DNA of 32,140 nucleotides from Ophiothrix spiculata (lineage: Eukaryota; Echinodermata; Ophiuroidea; Amphilepidida; Ophiotrichidae), in assembly GCA_000969725.1 (NCBI GenBank), contig JXSR01S073154.1; one strand, written 5' to 3'. A program made the translations under genes and the position numbers. Each line of letters begins with the position of its first letter. The first letter of the stretch is position 1. The notes under the pieces are model-generated. The model was not told where the DNA came from, did not search any database, and worked only from the letters and a program-made list of their open reading frames with translations. Below are positions 8,515 through 16,619 of this stretch, piece by piece.

Positions 8515-10155
8515 TCACATCGCTGGCTGAAAATGTTGGATGAAAAGATGAGTTTTCAACCTAGTTTTGAAGTTATTGAGAGTTGGAGCATTCCGGATAT
8601 CATTTGGAAGGCTATTCCACAACGTTGCAGCAGCGTGAGCAAAAGACCTGTCACCGTAGTATTTTGTGTTTGCAGATGGTACATTCAAACGAGGTTCTGA
8701 AGAGGATCTCAAGGTCCTAGCAGGCTTGTATAATTGCACAAGATCATTGATAAATACGGGAGCCATTCCATTAAGGGTTTTGTACACCAGGAGAAGGATC
8801 TTAAAGTTAACTCTCTGTTGAACTGGCAGCCAATGCAACTTTTCAAGCGACGGGGTGATATGTTCTCTCCGTGATACGCGAAGGACCAAGCGAGCTGCTG
8901 TGTTTTGCACTCTCTGCACTTTCTGAAGATCATGATCAGGTAACCCAAAAAGGACAGAGTTACAAGTATCCAATTTTGATGTAACAAAAGCGTGTATCAA
9001 CTTAACTGTATTTTCAACAGATAAGTAGTCGCGAATTTGTCCAATCTTCCTAATACCTGCGAGTGCTCCTTTACAAACATTCGTCACATGATGACTCATG
9101 CACATTGTAGCGTCCATTATCACACCAAGGTTCCTGGCTTGAGCTGATGGATAAATAGTAACATCTCCAATCTGTATAGAAGGCTCCCAAGATGTTTTGT
9201 TGAACTTTGAAGTGCAGTAGATGAGCTCGGTCTTACTATCATTCAAGACCAACTGATTTGAGTGACACCACAACCGAATATCGGCAATACAAGCCTCGAT
9301 TCTTTTAATAGCTTGTTGACGTTGATCAGGGTGAAATGTTAAATATAGTTCCGTATCATCGGCGTATATTACGGAGTCGATTCTATGCGACTTGATGATA
9401 TCTTCCAAGGGAGCACTGAAAAGTGTAAAGGCTAAGGGGCCTGCGACTGATCCTTGTGGTACACCACAACTTAATGCAATAGGATCAGATAATTCATCAC
9501 GAATGACAACAGATTGTGTCCTGCCACTAAGATAAGACTTAAACCAATCGTGCACTTTTCCTTGGATACCATATCGCGTAGCAAGCCTGTCAAGCAGCTG
9601 TTGATGATCAATGAGGTCGAAAGCAGCGCTGAAATCAAGTAATACTAACAACGCTTCTTTGCGCTTGTCTAGAGCGACTAGAATATCATTCTGTACCTTG
9701 ACTATGGCTGTCTCTACGCTGTGAAAGGGTCTATATGCAGATTGAGTAGAAGCATACAAGTTATTGTCAGCCAGATATGTCTGCAGTTGTTTCACAGCAA
9801 ACCTTTCAACAACTTTCCCGAGAAAGGCAAGGTTTGATATCGGGCGGTAATTTGACATGGCGTTTGTGTCGGCATTGGATTTTTTCAACAGCGGTACAAT
9901 GCGAGCTTGCTTGAGCGATGTAGGGAACTTGCCGGATGTTAATGATAAGTTCACAATTTTGGTAATGAGTGGAATGAGCTCCTCGATACACAATTTAAAA
10001 GTACTGACAGGGAGTGGATCCAAAGGACAGGCAGTGACAGATGAGGTTTTCAGTATTTTCAGAACGTCCTCCTCTATTATTTTGTTCTGGTTACTATGGT
10101 AACCGTAACAATTATAAACCGTAGGAAATGTGAATCCGGTATTGGAATGTAGCAC
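8515..10155 (-). CDS. Reverse transcriptase of L2-clade LINE (ORF2 C-terminal part)
   Basis: A 546-codon uninterrupted frame. Reverse-transcriptase blocks are in order: fingers motif CPLDPLPVSTF (43-53), SNYRPISNLAFLGKVVE (101-117), LDFSAAFDLIDH (173-184, with the first catalytic Asp), SCGVPQGSVAGPLAF (229-243), the catalytic box IYADDTELYL (263-272), then thumb LDTCNSVLFGLP and the C-terminal signature GDRSFAHAAATLWNSLP (501-517). Full L2 ORF2 is roughly 900-1000 residues with an AP endonuclease first; that domain is missing. The first codon is GTG and no natural start is apparent, so the frame is a truncation product. It has no stop or frameshift, so insertion is recent. It lies opposite to the receptors and would not be expected to be expressed as a complete enzyme. 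Confidence 0.85.
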   Translation of the reverse strand: MLHSNTGFTFPTVYNCYGYHSNQNKIIEEDVLKILKTSSVTACPLDPLPVSTFKLCIEELIPLITKIVNLSLTSGKFPTSLKQARIVPLLKKSNADTNAMSNYRPISNLAFLGKVVERFAVKQLQTYLADNNLYASTQSAYRPFHSVETAIVKVQNDILVALDKRKEALLVLLDFSAAFDLIDHQQLLDRLATRYGIQGKVHDWFKSYLSGRTQSVVIRDELSDPIALSCGVPQGSVAGPLAFTLFSAPLEDIIKSHRIDSVIYADDTELYLTFHPDQRQQAIKRIEACIADIRLWCHSNQLVLNDSKTELIYCTSKFNKTSWEPSIQIGDVTIYPSAQARNLGVIMDATMCMSHHVTNVCKGALAGIRKIGQIRDYLSVENTVKLIHAFVTSKLDTCNSVLFGLPDHDLQKVQRVQNTAARLVLRVSRREHITPSLEKLHWLPVQQRVNFKILLLVYKTLNGMAPVFINDLVQLYKPARTLRSSSEPRLNVPSANTKYYGDRSFAHAAATLWNSLPNDIRNAPTLNNFKTRLKTHLFIQHFQPAM

Positions 10156-10157
10156 TA

Positions 10158-10594
10158 CACACTTAAAAATAGGTAGTCAATAATGACCAGATTGTAGTCA
10201 TTTTTGACCAACTCGTAGGGTCAACTATACACCAAACCCATTGGGGTCAAATTTGACCCCGGAAGTCTAGTCAAAAATTTTACCCAAATTGCAGTTGAAA
10301 ATGGCTACAGCCGTGGATATTTTTGAAAATAACTTTTTGTTGGTCAAAAATGACTACATTCAGGGGTCATTTACTTTAATCGGTGTCCCGATTAGGAAAA
10401 TGACTCCGGAATATAGTTAAAAATTGACATTATGACTACATTCCGAGGTCATTTCAAAATGACTATTTTCGATGGTCATTTTTTTTCAATAAGAAATGAC
10501 TCTGAGTGGGTCAAAGTAACCACATTTGACTTCATTTAGGGTTATATTGAAATGACCACCCAAACTAGTCAAATTTTTGACTACCTATTTTTAA
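10158..10594. mobile_element. Fold-back MITE with AAATAGGTAGTCAA arms
   Basis: TTAAAAATAGGTAGTCAA at 10163-10180 is the exact complement of TTGACTACCTATTTTTAA at 10577-10594, and the interior is full of GTCA/TGAC words in both orientations. Two boundary readings are possible. TTAA at both ends (10163-10166, 10591-10594) would be a target duplication. Alternatively the left end is CACACTTAAAAATAGG after TA (10156-10157), resembling the CACTCTTAAAAA end of the element at 11130, with the right tip lost. No coding capacity. Confidence 0.6.
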
Positions 10595-10842
10595 TAAAAT
10601 AATTCACGTCTGTATTATGTTTCGTTGAAGAGGTATGAGTTAATTTAATATTTTGTTAAAAAATAAATATCCGATAGGTTTCTATTGGTGTTTCTAGGAC
10701 ACATTTTAATTTGTCTCAAAGTAATATACGAATGAAACTTTACAACTGCTTATAAAGGTGATGACCCTTTATTCAAATATGGGAAAAGAGTTAATTTTTT
10801 CACCAGATCGGAATACCTATACCTTTATAGCATAACCCAAAT

Positions 10843-10960
10843 GGTGCGTTTATATACACTGTGACGACTTTTTTGTAACTGAAAACAACTGATAGTAAAC
10901 GTTACACGCAGGTCTACGTTGCTTGTCGTTATCCCCAATTCGTCACAGTGTAAACGCACC
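10843..10960. repeat. Inverted-repeat element GGTGCGTTTA...TAAACGCACC
   Basis: GGTGCGTTTATATACACTGTGACGA at the left is answered by TCGTCACAGTGTAAACGCACC at the right (ends at 10960). The longer version at 20948-21155 has the same ends around a larger interior, so copy A has lost about 90 bp internally. Probably a small MITE; the target duplication is unclear. Confidence 0.5.
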
Positions 10961-11129
10961 TTTTCCATTATTTACAGTTGATTTATTACAGTGTATGGGT
11001 ATTTTAGTAAAAATATACGTACTTAGGTAGGGTTAACAAAAATAATCATATGTGCTTAGGGTATAATATAGAATAAATAACTGTTTAGGAAATAAAATTC
11101 ATCAGGTACGGTAATACATTCTTAGGGTA

Positions 11130-11326
11130 CACTCTTAAAAAGTTGGGTCAAAAAGGGAACATGGTTGGGTTAAATTTTGCACAATATTGGATATAATTTG
11201 ACACAATGTTGGGTAAAACGTGCACCATTTACCCAACATTGTGTCAATTTATACCCAATATTGTGCAAAATTTAACCCAACTTGCCAACCATGTTTAGGC
11301 TTTTTGACCCACCTTTTTTTAGAGTG
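11130..11326. mobile_element. TA-flanked fold-back MITE, with empty sites in the paralogous blocks
   Basis: The 197-bp insertion begins CACTCTTAAAAAGTTGGGTC and ends GGGTGGG-type complement ACCTTTTTTTAGAGTG. Almost the whole length is self-complementary (for example GTTGGGTTAAATTTTGCACAATATTG against CAATATTGTGCAAAATTTAACCCAAC). TA is duplicated at 11128-11129 and 11327-11328. Blocks at 18599 and 21319 read CTTAGGGTATRTTGAAG without it, so those are empty sites. TA duplication fits a Tc1/mariner-type helper. Confidence 0.8.
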
Positions 11327-11446
11327 TATATTGAAGAGATCTTCGTTTTAAGGGCACTTTTTAAAAAATAGCTGGACACGCATGATATACAGTATAGGTC
11401 TCAAGTACAACGCCAACTGGGGTAAAATTTATTGTAATCAAGGGAG

Positions 11447-12366
11447 TGTTACGGTCAACAATTTTAAATGACCAAGGCTAAAATCACCTTACGGGTTCTT
11501 AAATGAAACACAATAAATACACTCAGAGAAAATACACTGAAATATATTTTATAATCAGAAAACTTTCTTTTATATTCCACGCTATAGTCCGAGATTGTAC
11601 ATTAATGTCCACGGCATCAGCGAAATCAAATGGCGATTTCCACACAATAGTCCAGCAATAACAACGAAGCTCCACTTGGCTTAAAAGCTGAATCCAACGC
11701 ACATAATCCACTCGGAAATTAAATATTAAAATAACAGTTTGTCTTTAATTCTCAATCTGTAATATATGGTTAATTCTCCAAAATGTCGCTATCTCCAATC
11801 TCCATCAAATGTTTAATTAGTAAACTCTACTCAGCTGCATAATTCCGTCCAAAAATCAAAATCCTCCAGCTACTCCAACAAATTCAAATCCACTTCCAAA
11901 GTTGTAACTATCGACCTATCGCCGACAAAGGCAATTGAACTTCTGCCCAAATTCAGTTTCCTTGGGCTCATTAATTTCTACATTTGCATAAAAAGTCTTT
12001 TTTAACATACTGGGAATTTCCAATCTAGTATATTTACAATGCAAGATAAATAAAAACACCTTATATAGCAATTGGAATTCCCAAAGTGCCGGGGCTAAAG
12101 ATGATCTGATCAATGATTTAATTATGGAAATTCCCATCTCAGTTAGATCTGATTAGTTACGTTAATTTATGCAAATTTGATAGGTTCACGCAATCATGCC
12201 TATTTTTACAAAATTGGAAATTACCCGAGATTGCAAAATCTCACACTGAAAAGTCCTTTATGAAAAAAATTCCCTTACTGTGGCAATCAAAGATCTCAAT
12301 AATTAAGTTTCACTAATTAGATAATTAATTAATCAACAAAAACAAATAATTCAGTTTCACATAACA
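11447..12366. mobile_element. Probable solo LTR
   Basis: A 920-bp block absent from the paralogous site at 18716-18717. It starts TGTTACGGTCAAC and ends TTTCACATAACA, giving the TG...CA ends and the 5-bp inverted tips TGTTA/TAACA of an LTR. Flanks are GGAG (left) and TGAG (right), a 4-bp duplication with one mismatch. On the minus strand there is a TATATAAGG near 12060-12070. No gag or pol frame is present, consistent with LTR-LTR recombination. Read on the minus strand it would start TGTTATGTGAAAC. Family not determined; BEL-type is one option. Confidence 0.5.
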
Positions 12367-12372
12367 TGAGTT

Positions 12373-12606
12373 AGGGCCAAAACATAGTCAGCCTCCAAAC
12401 AAAATTTTCGCTACCAAACATTTGGCCGTGACGTCAAAATAACGAGTGACTCCAAACAAAATAACTTCAACACCGAGTTGAGACCAAATAAAATTTCGCG
12501 CTAGATTGCACATGTTATTGAATTGCCACACACATTGGACCAAATGTTTGTTACCGGTTCATAGTTTAAATTCGATGGCAAATATTTGGTGACGTCACGA
12601 CCAAAT
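12373..12606. mobile_element. PIF/Harbinger-like MITE, right end cut by the duplication breakpoint
   Basis: Left terminal repeat GGGCCAAAACATAGTCAGCCTCC after TTA, as in the complete copy at 18720-18987. The right side runs to GACGTCACGACCAAATG at 12606 and then changes directly to block U sequence (GGTGTACAGATACA), losing the last ~50 bp of the element. Two TGACGTCA palindromes remain (near 12429 and 12591). Confidence 0.65.
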
Positions 12607-13318
12607 GTACGGTGTACAGATACATTTTTCTCTATTTTTTGCAATAATTATCTCGTCACATTTGGTATGGTCTCAGATAGAGTATTCATTTGAACAGGTA
12701 TGGTCTTGGATAAGGTATCCATTCGAACAGGTATGGTCGATTTATCATTTATGGTATTTTATAGGGTATTGTTTCACTTACTGCAAAAATTGCAAAAATA
12801 AGGTTTAGGTTATCGTATACGGTAAAGTTAATTGTTAAATATTTAATGGTTAACGCTACGGTGTTCGCTTACCCTATTCAGGAAGCTAAGATTAAGCTGA
12901 GATTTAAAGCTGAGTGTTAAATTATAGGCCTACCAGTACCATAGAGCTGAGATTCCTTTTTTACATTTGTGGTGCGGTTGCGGTGCGTTTTGCATTGTAA
13001 GAGTACAAGTGCTAGTGATATAATTTAAAGCACACTATTGAATGGTATAAATAAATTCAATTCTGACCGTCTGTTTTCAGTGCGATTTCAATCGATATGA
13101 TGGTTTTCAGCGAGAGTGATTCATTTTATCGGGTCTGTTTGCTGTGCGGGTATCCGGACACGCATGCGTTTACCTGAATCGGTCCCTGGAGCAATTCATC
13201 CGTTTTGAATGTGCGGAAGCTTTTCAAATAGAGGATATGATATGGAACCACATTGAAAGCGGACGGTCAAAATTGAATCTCGGCTAATCCCTGATAATAT
13301 TCAATCGTGTGCTTTTAA

Positions 13319-13847
13319 CCTTTGTCAATACCAAAGGTTGGGGGGGGGGGGGGGGTTGGTGAAGCCCCGGAAAATTTTAAGTCGCCATTTTTAAAAATAG
13401 TTTTAAGTTCATCCTCTGCGTCATTTTAGAGCAGTGCCACCTTCGGGGGGGTCAGGGTGTCCCGTCAAAGTCAGAAGGTAAGGGTGTGGTTGCCACCTCT
13501 GAATATTTTAAGTCCACATTTTGAAAAAATCTCTTATAGAAACACCATTTCCCTTCTTAATAAGCAAAAACCGGGTAAAATTCGGATATTTGGCACTTTT
13601 ACAGGAAAATTTTGAGGTTTTTTTTGGTCAATTTTGACGACAATCGTGATTTTCTGACCTCATTATTACGTAACGCCTTGTCCGATTTTCATGATTTTGG
13701 TATCAATAGAAAGAGAAACCCTACCCTATAAAATGATACCAAACAATTTAACTTTTGGCGGTTAAATTTTAATTTCATAGGGAGGTGGTAACCCCCCCCC
13801 CCCCCCTTGATAACAAACGTTCAAAAATAGGCTTGGTAAGACAAGGG
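13319..13847. mobile_element. TTAA-flanked G-tract MITE (copy B)
   Basis: Same element and same site as 1203-1549. TTAA at 13315-13318 and 13848-13851. Left end CCTTTGTCAATACCAAAGG is diverged; right end CTTGGTAAGACAAGGG is intact. A G run of about 15 follows the left end (13340-13355) and a C run of about 16 precedes the right end (near 13791-13806). The interior of ~450 bp has no coding potential. Confidence 0.65.
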
Positions 13848-14154
13848 TTAAATTATACCACTACAAGTACCCTTAGCTGTACCTGAATACAACAAATATC
13901 AGTCCCCTCCCCGAATTTACATAGAGTTTAAAATTCAGTTAACATTATGGTTAAGACACTGTTAGATAAGTAAGCTGGGCCAATAAATAAATTTTGTTAG
14001 ACAGAGACAAATGGTACATTATTTTTAATATGAATGTTCTAAAAAATTGCACGTCCCAGGATTGCAGATCTAATACGATGGCGCTCATACTTCGATATGT
14101 GTCAATATTATGAGTTATTCGGACCAAAACATAATTAACCTTTATTATTATTAA

Positions 14155-14170
14155 CCCTCGTCTACCCAGG
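14155..14170. mobile_element. Left end of another TTAA element, truncated by the gap
   Basis: TTAA at 14151-14154 is followed by CCCTCGTCTACCCAGG and then N. This matches the CCCTTGTCTTACCAAGG terminal repeat at 1203 in 13 of 17 positions allowing one missing base. Paralogous sites at 1838 and 23881 read TTAAAATAAATGATAC with no element, so this is an insertion private to locus B. Confidence 0.5.
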
Positions 14171-14751
14171 NNNNNNNNNNNNNNNNNNNNNNNNNNNNNN
14201 NNNNNNNNNNNNNNNNNNNNNNNNNNNNNNNNNNNNNNNNNNNNNNNNNNNNNNNNNNNNNNNNNNNNNNNNNNNNNNNNNNNNNNNNNNNNNNNNNNNN
14301 NNNNNNNNNNNNNNNNNNNNNNNNNNNNNNNNNNNNNNNNNNNNNNNNNNNNNNNNNNNNNNNNNNNNNNNNNNNNNNNNNNNNNNNNNNNNNNNNNNNN
14401 NNNNNNNNNNNNNNNNNNNNNNNNNNNNNNNNNNNNNNNNNNNNNNNNNNNNNNNNNNNNNNNNNNNNNNNNNNNNNNNNNNNNNNNNNNNNNNNNNNNN
14501 NNNNNNNNNNNNNNNNNNNNNNNNNNNNNNNNNNNNNNNNNNNNNNNNNNNNNNNNNNNNNNNNNNNNNNNNNNNNNNNNNNNNNNNNNNNNNNNNNNNN
14601 NNNNNNNNNNNNNNNNNNNNNNNNNNNNNNNNNNNNNNNNNNNNNNNNNNNNNNNNNNNNNNNNNNNNNNNNNNNNNNNNNNNNNNNNNNNNNNNNNNNN
14701 NNNNNNNNNNNNNNNNNNNNNNNNNNNNNNNNNNNNNNNNNNNNNNNNNNN
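14171..14751. other. Assembly gap (581 N)
   Basis: Unresolved bases. By comparison with locus C the flanks are only ~95 bp apart in the uninterrupted block (about 23885 to 23980), so most of the gap length, if the N count is real, would be inserted sequence. Confidence 0.95.
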
Positions 14752-15164
14752 AGACATCCGGTAAAATTATCAACCCAAACACATTAATTCACATTTGGGC
14801 TTTTATTACGAGATGTGAGACATTGAAACATTAACAAATTATACGCTCATTATTATTTTGCACACTTATGTTTCCTCATTTTGTCTGAAACACCCGATCA
14901 TCGTCATTTGTTTCAAAAATGATAAAAGTTTGGTTTATTTAAAGAGCGTGTCACACACATGACATACGATGTTTTCATGATTGTAGTTTAAGTTATAGCA
15001 GTCACAATCTACTATACTTCGTTTGGCATTACATTATACAGAAATAATATTCGACCAGATGGATTTTTGCTTCCAGTAGTTCTGTGTGACAGGCTCCAAA
15101 ATGACTGTTGAGTAAAGAATACCGGATAAAATGCACTTCCAAAGCGAAACAATAATTCTGTTAC

Positions 15165-15367
15165 ATACGAAGCTTTATTTATATCATTTCGGGTTGCGGG
15201 GCGAAATTTCGACTTATTTATGTCGAAATTTCGCATCATGAATTTATGACCCGAAATTTCCCCATATCGTATCGCGAAATTTCGGGTCGCCACACGAAAT
15301 TTCGGGTCGCCACTCGAAATTTCGCCCCGCAAGTCGCAACACGAAATGATACAAATAAAGCTTCGTA
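15165..15367. mobile_element. Fold-back insertion with six GAAATTTC cores, locus B only
   Basis: ATACGAAGCTTTATTTATATCATTTCG at the left end is answered by CGAAATGATACAAATAAAGCTTCGTA at the right. The interior repeats the palindrome CGAAATTTCG or a close variant six times, often as GAAATTTCGGGTCGCC. Loci A and C read CTGTTACAGCTATTGG across the site, so this is an insertion ~110 bp before the receptor ATG. Flanks GTTAC/GTAAC may be a 5-bp duplication with one change. Confidence 0.7.
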
Positions 15368-15372
15368 GTAAC

Positions 15373-15475
15373 AGCTATTGGTCAATGCCAAAATGTTATC
15401 TTTCCCAACTCTCGAGCATCGATATATTCGTCTTATCAGCGTGTAGGTCACGGAACTTCACAAAGGAGCATTAAG
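15373..15475 (+). promoter_or_regulatory. Conserved promoter-proximal / leader block, copy B
   Basis: Equivalent of 2341-2443: AGCTATTGGTCAATGCC (inverted CCAAT), ATCAGCGTGTAGGTCACGG and ATTAAG before the ATG. The fold-back insertion at 15165-15367 separates it from the rest of the ancestral upstream region. Confidence 0.4.
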
Positions 15476-16129
15476 ATGTATGGAAAAATCTTCATGGTGA
15501 CTTTTGTATACTTTTGTACATCTGTTAGCTTAACTTTGTGCCATATATCCCAGCGAATATCTGTCGAACCCAAGCGTAATAATGTCGCTGAAGGGGGATC
15601 AGTGGTGTTTTCCTGTAGAGTGCACAGCAGCATTAACAAAAGCAAGATATACTGGGAAGGGATCCACAATAAGATGGAAACAGAACGGAATTGGAAACAC
15701 TTAGCATTTAATGATGACGGGTTTGATACTCGAGATTACGCAGTCCTGAATCAGACATTTTACCAATCTAAAACTCTTGGGATTTACTCAACCATACATT
15801 TTAATGATACCGCTGAATTACATATAAGCAATGTCACCCGCTTCGATGGAAGGTACACAATTTTCTGTTCAGATGCTGACAGTATCAGTAAGGGCGATCT
15901 CTTTGTTTTTCTAAAACCTGAGTGTTATGTTAGCAATCACTTACCTGGAATCATTGAAAATGAATCTGCAGGGACTCAAGCTACATTGCCATGTACATAC
16001 AACAACAATAATGATGAGGGTCAAGCGTCAACTTCAATGACCGAGTTAAAATGGCACAGCGTTAGGGAAATCAAAACAATAGGCCAAAAAATTAACCTGG
16101 GTGATAATAAGGGCTCGGCTAAAATTTAG
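15476..16129 (+). CDS. Receptor B: signal peptide, Ig1 and partial Ig2, then stop
   Basis: A 217-residue frame from the conserved ATG. Residues 1-22 are a hydrophobic signal peptide (FMVTFVYFCTSVSLTLC). Ig1 is complete: Cys47, Trp60 (KIYWEG), and DTAELHISNVTRFDGRYTIFC ending in Cys131. Ig2 begins at Cys150, with Cys173 and Trp193 (LKWHSV), but the frame leaves homology after GSAKI (217) at TAG 16127-16129, before the second Ig2 cysteine. No transmembrane segment follows. If translated, the product would be a short secreted V-type Ig with an incomplete second domain. This is the only copy with an undamaged signal peptide plus Ig1 frame running into Ig2. Confidence 0.65.
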   Translation: MYGKIFMVTFVYFCTSVSLTLCHISQRISVEPKRNNVAEGGSVVFSCRVHSSINKSKIYWEGIHNKMETERNWKHLAFNDDGFDTRDYAVLNQTFYQSKTLGIYSTIHFNDTAELHISNVTRFDGRYTIFCSDADSISKGDLFVFLKPECYVSNHLPGIIENESAGTQATLPCTYNNNNDEGQASTSMTELKWHSVREIKTIGQKINLGDNKGSAKI

Positions 16130-16403
16130 AACAATAACACCCAAGTAAACAACTAAGAATGGGTTGAAAAATTAAATAAAAATTACTACTTTTCATTATG
16201 AAAATCAAGAAATTTGACCAAAAATTAGGTTTTTTAAAGAAATTTCATAGACATTTTTGCTAGTCTTTTCAAAATTTAAAGAGCTTTAAAATAGCTTTCT
16301 TTTGATACCAAATATATGGTGGTAGCATTTTTCATTGAATGGTTACATCCTTTTTTCAATATTTTTCTCATGTCCACTTTTTCGTGAAAATGGCCAGCTG
16401 CCG
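16130..16403. other. Unrelated AT-rich filler inside receptor B
   Basis: About 274 bp with no match to A or C and no long open frame; many A and T runs. It has no terminal inverted repeats or obvious target duplication. The origin is unknown. Confidence 0.5.
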
Positions 16404-16619
16404 ATCACAAAACATTCAGGACAAAGGGACCACGGACATGATTATCAGGACTGAAACTCAGACTGTGTACTCTGAAGTTCATTTGTAAATGTAATATTTT
16501 TGACAGTGAGCTATTGGCAAAGATGACAAAGATGGCAAAAAACAGTCAGCTGTCACACTACTAAAATAATGGGAGACGGAATTATTAAGTCTGAGAATCA
16601 GACGATATACTCAGGTTAA

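Larger units (their letters stand above)
7910..10157 (-). mobile_element. L2-clade (CR1 superfamily) non-LTR retrotransposon, 5'-truncated
   Basis: Minus-strand element comprising an open reverse-transcriptase frame (8515-10155), a ~600-bp 3' UTR (7910-8514), a perfect 8-bp-stem hairpin AGCGCCCA...TGGGCGCT (7949-7977) and a terminal TTA-type microsatellite (about 7910-7937). A 3' hairpin followed by a short microsatellite tail is characteristic of L2/CR1 elements. The N-terminal endonuclease is absent, so the copy is 5'-truncated, as is usual for target-primed retrotransposition. A fold-back element abuts its 5' side. Locus B holds only a ~30-bp remnant at the matching place (17961-17994). 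Confidence 0.8.
10726..11446. repeat. Duplicated spacer block Z, copy A
   Basis: Homologous to 20821-21412 in full and to 18463-18716 in its second half. Shared markers are AGGTAGGGTTAACAAAAATAATC near 11026, CATCAGGTACGGTAATACATTC near 11100 and GAAGAGATCTTCGTTTTAAGGGC near 11333. It contains two fold-back insertions described separately. No open frame of note. Confidence 0.8.
12608..15475 (+). repeat. Duplicated upstream block U, copy B
   Basis: Colinear with 490-2443 and with 22060-24518. It starts within the block, lacking its first ~430 bp. It contains the G-tract TTAA element (13319-13847), a new TTAA-type insertion leading into the assembly gap (14155 onwards), a CGAAATTTCG-rich insertion (15165-15367) and the conserved leader (15373-15475). 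No gene is seen; frames over 13951-14782 are artefacts of the N run. Confidence 0.75.
15476..16489 (+). pseudogene. Receptor B locus with internal replacement
   Basis: The 5' part (to about 16126) and the last codons (from about 16402) match receptors A and C, but ~275 bp of unrelated AT-rich sequence (16130-16403) stands in place of the end of Ig2, Ig3, transmembrane segment and most of the tail. After it, SQNIQDKGTTDMIIRTETQ and TVYSEVHL end at TAA near 16487. That orphan tail is open and matches the C terminus of receptor C. The 3' untranslated region continues in homology to 16620. Deletion with filler insertion is the simplest explanation; an intron replacing exons would need splice sites I cannot find. 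Confidence 0.7.

Noticed and set aside
10090..10103. GTTACTATGGTAAC matches the RFX X-box consensus
   Set aside because: It lies within the LINE coding frame, and the locus B counterpart is already altered; most likely chance.
13951..14782. Long minus-strand frames across the gap
   Set aside because: They consist mostly of N and are artefacts.
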